Source: CAYSQW01 sp964433135 (GTDB taxonomy: Bacteria > Acidobacteriota > Aminicenantia > Aminicenantales > Aminicenantaceae). From it: a DNA stretch of 20,785 bases. The notes under the pieces are model-generated. The model searched no databases, was not told where the DNA came from, and was given only the letters and a program-made list of their open reading frames with translations. The stretch covers positions 1-20,785 of the forward strand of contig CAYSQW010000062.1 in NCBI GenBank assembly GCA_964433135.1, written 5' to 3'. Position numbers and translations under genes: made by a program. Below are positions 11,998-19,016 of the stretch, piece by piece; position 1 is the stretch's first letter; each line of letters begins with the position of its first letter.

Positions 11998-14836
11998 AGG
12001 AGATTCCTATCCGATATACGGAGGGAGACTGAATCTCGGTGGCGAAACGGAGCGGGTAATCGGGACCGGTCCATTCATTCTCTTCCGTTGCTTGGGCGAG
12101 ATTGCTGATGTTGAATCCATCCATCATGATCCGCAGTGCTCTATGCCCCAAAGTGAATCTTTTTTCAATATGGATGTCGAAATTCCGGTTGTATTCGTAA
12201 CGCGCAACACCCCTGGGGTGAGCCTGGATGTAAAAAGGGCCTTGATTCAATCCGGTAACGATAATCTTGCGTGTAAAAGGCTGGCCGTCATAATACTTGA
12301 TTAAAAAACCGATCTTGATCCCCCAAGGGGCTCGGTAGGTCATTCCCAATCTTCCCGTATACGCCCGATCGAAACGGACACGACCGCGTGCGTTGATCAA
12401 CGTGTTTGGATTATCGAACAGGGTTCCGACAACCCCGTCATCATTTTCCCACTCGGTATTGCCGGGATTGGTCATGCCTTCCGCTTGAGTCGCCGTCAGC
12501 GAGAGAAAGAACGTGAAACGGCGGCCCCACTTCCTCATGAGATTAAGATCGAAACCGAAGTAATGCGTTGCTTTGCTTCCCGACTCGACATTAGAAAGCA
12601 GAAAAAGATCCCGCCCCAGTGTTTCCGCACGCTGCTCATAGACGGTAAACAGCAGGTCGTCATAGCTGTATTTGATACGATCGTCGCCGTCATCCAATAA
12701 ATAGACCGGGTCGTACTCCGAAAACGGAACCCCGATGTTGTAGGTCTTGATCAGATCGCTGGTGGTGCGAAAAAAACCCGCCAGGTAAAACGACCAGGTT
12801 CTGCCGAAGGCATTGGAATAAGCGATCATGAACTCGTCTGTAAAAGGGCGTTTGAGTTCGGGATCGATACGTGAATAAAAAGGGCCTGTACGACGGAGCA
12901 GGGCGCCACGTTCTTCCGGTTGAAACATCCCGTCGCTGTTTCCATCGTTCCATTCGTACACGAGCCCTCCCGGGGCTTCAGGGTTGCCGTAAGTCATGTA
13001 CTGAAGAGGAAGGGTGAAATAGTATCTGGCGTAAGTCACCTTGAGAACCGATGATTGATCACGCGACATGGGGATGATAACACCGAGTCTTGGGGAAAGA
13101 TGGATCCACTGCAACGCGTCGCGCCGCGGATAGCCCAATCCACCGGCGTCTTCGGAAGAGAGGAAAGCGTCACCCGCGAGATGTCGGACCCGGCTGGATT
13201 CAAGGTGGAGCCCCAGGTAAACGGAAAAGAGGCCGGGAAACGTGGCGGTGTCCTGAACGTATGCGTTGAGGTTGAGACCGGATTCCCGGTGGTCCTCAGA
13301 CGGCTTGAATAGAGTCACTTGAAGGGGGGCGTTCTCAAAAAAACCGAGATGCAGGTTGGAGGCGATGTCGTCCTGCGTCCGCGCGGTTGAAGATTTCGCA
13401 CGGAAGCCGTAATCGAGGCGGTGCCAGACCCCGAAGATTCGTGGAAGCAGAGACTGTCCTTCCAGGAAAAACTGCAGCGTGCTCCGGGATTCTTGTGATG
13501 CGAAAGCCGCGGTTCCTAGAGGAGTGCCGAGAAAGAGGTCCTTTCCGTGCTGAGCTTCCGCTTCTTCCTGAAAATCGAATTTTCGCTCCGCTGAAGTCCA
13601 ACCAAAGCCGGCTTTAAGAGCGTGTCGGGTTTGGATGCGCGCTTTCCAGATCGCCTGAAATATATGACTGAAATCCCCTCGGTCATTGGTCGCGGAAAAT
13701 GGCACCCCGCGGTCCGCTCCGAAAGAGGGCGATCTTAACTTCCGTCCCGTCCACAGTAATTGCAGGCTTCCTGTTTTCATCCGGTACTGGAGGCTGAAAA
13801 GCCCCGAAAGCAGTGTGGAGCGGTCGTCGCGGGCATATTCGGCGATATCACGCACGGTATCGTTGGCCGAGGCCGAGGTAAAAAAGGTCAGCCTATCCGA
13901 TCCCAGAGGGCCTGAAAGACGGAAATTTCCGTCAAGTCCGTAATTAAATGCGTGGCTTTCATTGATGCCTTCGGCCTGGAGAGCCGGAGATATATTAGAG
14001 CCCTGAAGGACGTGTGGGATATAAAAAGCCGAGATGCTTCCTCCAATTCGCCCGCTTCCTTCAAACGTACTCATATTAAAAACTCCACCGGGTGTCGCAT
14101 AAGCCGCCGGGTGGGCCGCGTCCGACATCCGGGTCGATTCAATGGAAAAGAAATCGGGAACGGCCAGCGGAAGACCCGGCATATAGGGATCCGTGATGTC
14201 CATCCCGTTGAGCAGGTATGTGCTTTGCGTCCATGATCCTCCGCCGCGTGCGCTGAACAAAGCCGGGAGATTTCCCCTGAGTCCTGCCACGTCGATACGA
14301 TTGGTGGTGGCGGAAAGATCCTGATTTTCAATCAAAGACCATATATTGTGCGCCGTGGGAAGATCGTTGATTTGACGGCTTGAAATGATCGTTTGATGCT
14401 GCGCCTGGAACAGATCGAGCCGCACCGGCCTTCCCTGGGAAAGCCGTTCTTCTTCGGAAGGTGCGAGCGTCACTTCCCAATAAAAGGTACGCGAAGGCTC
14501 CAACCTGAAGGCCGGGCTCGCAAAAGAATGAAATCCCTTCTTATCCACGCGGAGCGTATAAATGCCGGGATCAAGTCCGGCGAAGTGGAAATCGTCATCC
14601 GTGATTTCGAAAACAGTCGGAATGTCATCACCCTCTCCCCGGAAGAGCGAAACCGAAATCCCGCCGAGCGGTTGTTTTTGAACATTCAGGACGCGTCCGC
14701 GCAGGGATGCGCTTTCATCCGCTTGCAGGGGAATGAAGGTCTTTAGAATAAAGGCTGAAAATAAAATGACGGTACGGATTTTCGGAGCTTTAATATTCAG
14801 TGAAATGAATCTCCTTTCGATTGATGCGACTCCCAT
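11987..14836 (-). CDS. TonB-dependent receptor with N-terminal carboxypeptidase-regulatory-like domain (Oar/SusC-like)
   Basis: This is an outer-membrane active-transport receptor of about 949 residues. The order is: a hydrophobic export segment (VILFSAFILKTFIPLQA); a carboxypeptidase-regulatory-like beta domain (LRGRVLNVQKQPLGGISVSL through GIYTLRVDKKGFHSF); a plug domain with RGGGSWTQSTYLLNGMDITDP and GGVFNM; and a large barrel ending in YRIGISYEF. No clear TonB box is seen. The ligand is not readable from the sequence. The start is uncertain: ATG 14836 lies inside a good promoter's -10 box, and the best Shine-Dalgarno sequence (14811-14817) points to ATT 14806 or CTG 14800. A TTG start at 14869 is even less likely. 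It heads a two-gene unit with the small barrel gene. Confidence 0.9.
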   Translation of the reverse strand: MGVASIERRFISLNIKAPKIRTVILFSAFILKTFIPLQADESASLRGRVLNVQKQPLGGISVSLFRGEGDDIPTVFEITDDDFHFAGLDPGIYTLRVDKKGFHSFASPAFRLEPSRTFYWEVTLAPSEEERLSQGRPVRLDLFQAQHQTIISSRQINDLPTAHNIWSLIENQDLSATTNRIDVAGLRGNLPALFSARGGGSWTQSTYLLNGMDITDPYMPGLPLAVPDFFSIESTRMSDAAHPAAYATPGGVFNMSTFEGSGRIGGSISAFYIPHVLQGSNISPALQAEGINESHAFNYGLDGNFRLSGPLGSDRLTFFTSASANDTVRDIAEYARDDRSTLLSGLFSLQYRMKTGSLQLLWTGRKLRSPSFGADRGVPFSATNDRGDFSHIFQAIWKARIQTRHALKAGFGWTSAERKFDFQEEAEAQHGKDLFLGTPLGTAAFASQESRSTLQFFLEGQSLLPRIFGVWHRLDYGFRAKSSTARTQDDIASNLHLGFFENAPLQVTLFKPSEDHRESGLNLNAYVQDTATFPGLFSVYLGLHLESSRVRHLAGDAFLSSEDAGGLGYPRRDALQWIHLSPRLGVIIPMSRDQSSVLKVTYARYYFTLPLQYMTYGNPEAPGGLVYEWNDGNSDGMFQPEERGALLRRTGPFYSRIDPELKRPFTDEFMIAYSNAFGRTWSFYLAGFFRTTSDLIKTYNIGVPFSEYDPVYLLDDGDDRIKYSYDDLLFTVYEQRAETLGRDLFLLSNVESGSKATHYFGFDLNLMRKWGRRFTFFLSLTATQAEGMTNPGNTEWENDDGVVGTLFDNPNTLINARGRVRFDRAYTGRLGMTYRAPWGIKIGFLIKYYDGQPFTRKIIVTGLNQGPFYIQAHPRGVARYEYNRNFDIHIEKRFTLGHRALRIMMDGFNISNLAQATEENEWTGPDYPLRFATEIQSPSVYRIGISYEF
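14811..14817 (-). promoter_or_regulatory. Shine-Dalgarno AAAGGAG that suggests a non-ATG start for the TonB receptor
   Basis: AAAGGAG on the minus strand ends at 14811. In frame with the receptor are ATT at 14806 (four bases away) and CTG at 14800 (ten bases away). No ATG, GTG or TTG occurs in frame between here and the hydrophobic core of the signal peptide. Initiation at CTG would give LNIKAPKIRT before the hydrophobic core, a signal peptide of normal length. Confidence 0.4.
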
Positions 14837-14863
14837 TTTTACTTTTAAACCGAGGACTGTCAA
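14835..14863 (-). promoter_or_regulatory. Sigma70-type promoter of the TonB receptor unit
   Basis: A perfect TTGACA (14858-14863) is followed by exactly 17 bases and AAAAAT (14835-14840, 4 of 6 to TATAAT). The predicted transcription start is near 14828. The -10 box overlaps the ATG at 14836, so that ATG would not be in the transcript. Confidence 0.6.
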
Positions 14864-14978
14864 GAACAAATGTCCGGGGTGGAAGGGATGATCTCAGCGG
14901 CTCGGTTCTCCACTGTTCCTATGGTCTGTAAATACGATGATATCCGGAAACGCACTTCGTTTTTCACCCCTTCTGCGG

Positions 14979-14984
14979 TATAAT
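14979..14984 (+). promoter_or_regulatory. -10 box (TATAAT) of the dihydrolipoamide dehydrogenase gene
   Basis: A perfect TATAAT lies about 31 bases upstream of the ATG at 15015. The matching -35 position (about 14956-14961, TTCGTT) is poor. The predicted transcript start near 14991 leaves a leader of about 24 bases with AAGGA before the ATG, which supports the 15015 start over any upstream start. Confidence 0.5.
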
Positions 14985-15014
14985 CAATATTTATTTTTAC
15001 GAAAGAAGGAAAGC

Positions 15015-16415
15015 ATGGAAAAACATTATGATTTAGCCGTTATAGGCGGAGGTCCGGGAGGATACGTCGCAGCGATCCGAGGAGCTCAGTTAAACAAAAA
15101 AGTCATTCTCTTCGAGAAAGAAAAAGTCGGCGGCACCTGCATGAACTGGGGCTGTATTCCGACAAAATATCTGCTGCATGAAACACAAATATATCAGCAG
15201 GCGAAGAAGCACAAGCATCTCGAAGGCCCTCTTTCAGAGATTGCGTGCAGCTGGACAAAAGTCCAGAAACAGCGTGAAAGGATCGTAGGACGGCTGGTCA
15301 GAGGTGTCGAGTTCCTATTAGAAAAAAACGGGGTGACGTTGGTAAAGCAGGAAGTGCGCCTGCAGAACGGAGGGGAAATCGTTTCCGCCGAAGGGGAAGA
15401 GGACTTTCGTGTTTCCGCCGGCAAGATCATCCTGGCCACGGGCAGCGAATCAGCCTGCCTGCCTTTTTTGAAGCCCGACGGAGAAAGGATCATCACCAGC
15501 CGGGAAGGATTGGAGCTGAATCGGATTCCGGACAGGATGTTGATCATCGGTGCCGGAGCCATCGGTTTGGAAATGGGAACCATTTATCGGAGACTGGGAA
15601 GCCAGGTCACGATACTGGAAATACTGCCGGGGATCATGCCCGGGTGCGAAGCTGAATTGGGCGCTCGACTGGAAAGATCGCTCAAAGCCAAGGGATTGAA
15701 GATTTTGACGCAGATGCGTGTCGAAAAAAAAGTTGTCGGGCCCGACGGAATTACGCTTGCAGGGACCTGCCTGCGCGATCAAACCCCTTTTGCATACGAA
15801 GGAGACGTTGTGCTGCTGGCTGCGGGACGAAAACCCCTGTCACAGGATCTTTTGGATGAAAATCCCGGATTGAAGTCGGGGAAAGGCGGATTTATTACGG
15901 TAAACAAAAGACTCGAGACCAGCCTTCCCGACGTCTACGCCATCGGTGATCTCAACGGGGGGCAGCTGCTCGCTCACAAAGCCTCTCACGAAGGCGTTAT
16001 CGCTGCTGAAAACGCCGCCGGCGCCGAACGCGACATGTCCGCCCAAGCGATGCCGGCCGCCGTTTTCACGGATCCGGAATATGCTTCCGTCGGAATGACG
16101 GAAGAACAGGCCCGGGCCGAAACGGGTGAAGTCAAAATCGGACAATTTCCGCTTTCGGCCAGCGGCCGCGCCCTGACCATGGGGAGCCAGGACGGCATGG
16201 TTAAGATCATCGCCGACGGGTCGGAACGCGTGCTGGGAGCGCACATCGTTGCGCCTCATGCATCGGAGTTTATAGGTGAACTGACTTTGGCCGTCACAAA
16301 GCGACTGAAGCTGAGCGATGTCGCCGAAACCATACATATCCATCCCACATTGGCGGAATCCGTCATGGAAGCGGCTCTGCACGCTCAAGGCGGAGCCATA
16401 CACATATTGAATTGA
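15015..16415 (+). CDS. lpdA: Dihydrolipoamide dehydrogenase (E3)
   Basis: This 466-residue FAD enzyme reoxidises dihydrolipoyl groups of 2-oxoacid dehydrogenases or of the glycine cleavage system, reducing NAD+. The N-terminus holds the FAD fold (AVIGGGPGGYVAA, 8-20). The redox-active disulfide pair is C42 and C47 in GGTCMNWGCIPTK. The NAD-binding loop is IIGAGAIGLEMG. The second FAD motif is YAIGDLNGG. The catalytic dyad is H443 and E448 in IHIHPTLAES, contributed across the dimer interface. The start is ATG 15015 with AAGGA close upstream; upstream in-frame codons lie in the promoter region. No E1, E2 or glycine-cleavage gene is in the window, so the partner complex is unknown. Threonine aldolase, also in the window, makes glycine, but it lies 13 kb away and no link can be shown. 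Confidence 0.95.
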   Translation: MEKHYDLAVIGGGPGGYVAAIRGAQLNKKVILFEKEKVGGTCMNWGCIPTKYLLHETQIYQQAKKHKHLEGPLSEIACSWTKVQKQRERIVGRLVRGVEFLLEKNGVTLVKQEVRLQNGGEIVSAEGEEDFRVSAGKIILATGSESACLPFLKPDGERIITSREGLELNRIPDRMLIIGAGAIGLEMGTIYRRLGSQVTILEILPGIMPGCEAELGARLERSLKAKGLKILTQMRVEKKVVGPDGITLAGTCLRDQTPFAYEGDVVLLAAGRKPLSQDLLDENPGLKSGKGGFITVNKRLETSLPDVYAIGDLNGGQLLAHKASHEGVIAAENAAGAERDMSAQAMPAAVFTDPEYASVGMTEEQARAETGEVKIGQFPLSASGRALTMGSQDGMVKIIADGSERVLGAHIVAPHASEFIGELTLAVTKRLKLSDVAETIHIHPTLAESVMEAALHAQGGAIHILN

Positions 16416-16455
16416 TCGGAGATCGGAGGACGTAAAGAAGCTGCGGCCGAATGCG

Positions 16456-16485
16456 TTGACAAAGCGGATGCACCGCGCTTAGAAT
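16456..16485 (+). promoter_or_regulatory. Promoter of the radical SAM-SPASM pair
   Basis: A perfect TTGACA (16456-16461) is followed by an 18-base spacer and TAGAAT (16480-16485, 5 of 6 to consensus). Transcription would begin at about 16491-16494, only 3-6 bases before the ATG at 16497. The -10 box shares its last T with an in-frame TGA (16485-16487), which closes the frame upstream. Confidence 0.65.
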
Positions 16486-16496
16486 GAACGATCATC

Positions 16497-18530
16497 ATGA
16501 GCAAACCGAGTGTCGTTTTTGAGAAAGGCTGGTATCCGTCCGAAAAGGATTCCTTGGGTTCGTATCGATGGATGGGTGAGAACGCCGTTATTCGATGCCG
16601 GAATTTGATCTCCGGACCGACACATCTTAAACTGATCGCGGGACACTCCTTTTCCGATCAGCCGCCGCCGGTTATGCGGTGTTTCGCAGGCGGGCGATGT
16701 CTCGGCGCGATCACAATCGAATCCGCGTTTTCCACGTATGCGATCGCGTTCGATGCCGCTGAAGGCGAGCTTCTGATCGAATGCAAACTGGACGGAACAT
16801 TCCGTGTCCCCGGGGATCCGCGGTCATTGGGCATCATGGTGAGAGACATTGAAATCATAGACTCCGAAGCTGAAGACCCTTTTCTTTCGGGTTGGTATCC
16901 TGAGGAGATCGCTTCCGTGTCGATACAGGAGCCGCGAATGCGGTGGATGAAGATCGGCGCCTCCGGTTTGATCGCCCCCCCCTCCACAAAAGAAGGCGGC
17001 TATTTGAAACTGGTGGCCGGTCACTCCTATCATGGTGAGAGAAATCCTGAATTGACGCTGCGCGCCAATGGTGAAATCATAGGGGAAACCACCATCTATC
17101 CCGGAGAACGGGATTACGTTTTCCCCGTCCGGGGAGAAAAAAGAATCCGAGTCGACTTGGAAGTAAAAAAACCGTTCCCACGTACTCTCACCGATGACGA
17201 TCGTCCTCTGGGAATCATGGTGAAGCAGATCACCTGTATTTCCCATCTCGAGGAAAAGCTTCGTTATGAGGACGGATGGTACGCTCGTGAATATGGGGAA
17301 TTCTTTCCCTTTCGCTGGCTGTCTGAACGAGGATCCATCAATGCACCGCATTCACTGCTGAATAAAAACCGTTTCCTCGGAGGCTTCATGTTTTCGGAAT
17401 ACGCCGATTTCAGCCAGGAACTTGAAGTGAGCGTGGACGGAGCCCGGGTTGAACGGATTGCTCTCCAACACAAGTGGAATTTTGTCAGCATCCCGCTCCG
17501 CGGATATGAAAACCATGAAAAGGACGATACGAGGGGGGCGCTTTCCGAGCATGATCATGAAATCGTTTTAAAGCTGAATAAGCTTTTTCCGGCACGATAC
17601 CACAAGGGGGATATGCGTGATTTGGGAGTGAGGGTCGGGAAGCTCGAATGCTATGATGATGAGGAGCTGCATAACCTCGCCATTGAATACCATCGAAACA
17701 GCCATCTCAATTATCGGGAAATGATCTCGGGAAAGTGCACATTGGAATCCTACCCCCTGACATTGGGAATCGATCTCTACAGCCGCTGCAATATCAATCC
17801 TCCTTGTGTCTACTGCCTGTGGCACAGCATGAAGGAACTGGAAGGCGAATACCGCGATGCAGTGGTGGACGAGAAGACGCTGAAAGAATACGGGCCGTTC
17901 TTTCGGTCGGCGCGAACCCTGGTGAACTGCTCTTTCGGAGAGCCGATGCTTCATCCCCGGTTGAAAGAAATACTGGAATTTTGCGATAAGGGAAAGAAGA
18001 TCATGGAGTTGTCGTCGAACGGACAGGCGATTACTCCGAAAACCATTAAATCGCTGGTCGGAAAACCCCTTTACCTTTATATCTCGCTGGACGCGGCATG
18101 CAAGGAAACCTATGCCAAAATAAGGAACGACCGCTGGGACTCCATCATACCCAATCTGAAACTTCTCAATCAGGAAAGGAAAAAGCACGATAACCTGCCG
18201 AAAATATATATGGTTTTCATGCCCATGAAAGTCAATAGGGCCGATCTCGAGGAATATTTTAGGTTGTGCCGGGAAATCGACGCGGACGCCTTGGTTCTGC
18301 GACCGCTTCTCTATCTTGTCGACTCCAAGATTGAGGTGACGCGCGGCGGCTACACCTTTCGTTACAGGGATGAGCTTTTGGACCGGAAAGAACAGGAAGA
18401 GATTTTCCGGCTGTGCGATATTTTTTCGGAGAAATATGGAGTGCCGGTCGCCAACCAATTTGAATTCGGGGAAACCGAAGATCCCGATAAAGGAGCCGGA
18501 AAACCGCATTTGGAGTTTCAAAGATCATGA
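16497..18530 (+). CDS. Radical SAM protein with three N-terminal beta-rich repeats
   Basis: This 677-residue protein begins with three homologous repeats at about 10-120, 131-248 and 259-386. Each opens with GWY and an RW-M/L motif (GWYPSEK..YRWM, GWYPEEI..MRWM, GWYAREY..FRWL) and closes with a DLG/PLG-I/V-x-V motif. They look like beta-sandwich, carbohydrate-binding-like modules. Residues about 415-650 form a radical SAM barrel. Its cluster motif is C431-x5-C437-x2-C440 (SRCNINPPCVYC), not the usual C-x3-C-x2-C. SFGEPMLHP at 479-487 is the SAM-binding GGEP-type motif, LSSNGQAIT follows, and YISLDAA at 528-534 is a strand-end motif seen in SPASM enzymes. It uses [4Fe-4S] chemistry to make a 5'-deoxyadenosyl radical; the substrate is unknown. 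The stop overlaps the next gene (ATGA), which supplies a SPASM-like domain. Confidence 0.85.
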   Translation: MSKPSVVFEKGWYPSEKDSLGSYRWMGENAVIRCRNLISGPTHLKLIAGHSFSDQPPPVMRCFAGGRCLGAITIESAFSTYAIAFDAAEGELLIECKLDGTFRVPGDPRSLGIMVRDIEIIDSEAEDPFLSGWYPEEIASVSIQEPRMRWMKIGASGLIAPPSTKEGGYLKLVAGHSYHGERNPELTLRANGEIIGETTIYPGERDYVFPVRGEKRIRVDLEVKKPFPRTLTDDDRPLGIMVKQITCISHLEEKLRYEDGWYAREYGEFFPFRWLSERGSINAPHSLLNKNRFLGGFMFSEYADFSQELEVSVDGARVERIALQHKWNFVSIPLRGYENHEKDDTRGALSEHDHEIVLKLNKLFPARYHKGDMRDLGVRVGKLECYDDEELHNLAIEYHRNSHLNYREMISGKCTLESYPLTLGIDLYSRCNINPPCVYCLWHSMKELEGEYRDAVVDEKTLKEYGPFFRSARTLVNCSFGEPMLHPRLKEILEFCDKGKKIMELSSNGQAITPKTIKSLVGKPLYLYISLDAACKETYAKIRNDRWDSIIPNLKLLNQERKKHDNLPKIYMVFMPMKVNRADLEEYFRLCREIDADALVLRPLLYLVDSKIEVTRGGYTFRYRDELLDRKEQEEIFRLCDIFSEKYGVPVANQFEFGETEDPDKGAGKPHLEFQRS

Positions 18531-18967
18531 ACGAGAAAGAGAATAAGCGGCATATCTCCGAAATCGACGCCCCCCCGTCTCCGGAGAAGATGCAGGAGGA
18601 CGACCTGGGATTTTCGGGGGTCCCGCTCTGCCGGGAACCCTGGGAGAGCTATTACATCCTTCGGAGAGGAATTCTTCCCTGCTGCTACGGCAATCCGATC
18701 GTCGCTCCCATGACGGATTGGAAAAAGGCATGGAATTCACCTCAGATCCAGGAAATACGACGTTATCTCAGCCGGGGAAGACTAAGCCCGTACTGCCTTG
18801 AGAGCCTGGGTTGCCCCATCGTTCAGCGCATCCTTGCCGAAAAAAAGACAGCGGGTTATTCGAGTGAAATGCCCACAACCGGAAGACCAGCCTGGATGCG
18901 TACCGTCAATCGTATCTTTTTAGGGATCCCATCCAAAATACACCGGCGTTTAACCACCCGAAAGTAA
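18527..18967 (+). CDS. Stand-alone SPASM/Twitch-like auxiliary iron-sulfur domain protein
   Basis: This 146-residue protein carries what is normally the C-terminal part of a radical SAM-SPASM enzyme. C35-x12-G48 leading into C52-C53 (LCREPWESYYILRRGILPCC) fits the C-x9-15-G-x4-C half motif. AWNSPQIQEIRRYLSRG at about 68-84 fits the conserved WNs...iR segment, and C90-x5-C96 follows. There are fewer Cys than in a full seven-Cys SPASM, so one auxiliary cluster (Twitch type) is more likely than two. The ATG overlaps the radical SAM stop (ATGA) and has GGAG 11 bases upstream, so it can be translated separately. It is either a true two-subunit enzyme or a fused gene broken by a one-base change; the frames differ by -1. 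The Lys/Arg-rich C-terminus has no known motif. Confidence 0.75.
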   Translation: MNEKENKRHISEIDAPPSPEKMQEDDLGFSGVPLCREPWESYYILRRGILPCCYGNPIVAPMTDWKKAWNSPQIQEIRRYLSRGRLSPYCLESLGCPIVQRILAEKKTAGYSSEMPTTGRPAWMRTVNRIFLGIPSKIHRRLTTRK

Positions 18968-19016
18968 AGCTCTGCCCCGCATGGGCATAAGAATCGTGCG
19001 TGTGGCCGGGTGCGCC

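Noticed and set aside
11173..14836. Porin-cytochrome conduit for extracellular electron transfer
   Set aside because: Neither outer-membrane protein has a CXXCH motif and no decahaem-type cytochrome is adjacent, so the classic conduit call is not supported.
17568..18521. Long open frame of about 317 codons on the minus strand
   Set aside because: It is antisense to the radical SAM barrel, where all catalytic motifs are on the plus strand. The antisense product shows no recognisable motif.
18968..19016. Small TGCCC-N5-GGGCA stem in the convergent gap between the SPASM and sulfatase-family genes, considered as a terminator
   Set aside because: The stem is only five base pairs and no T run follows on either strand.
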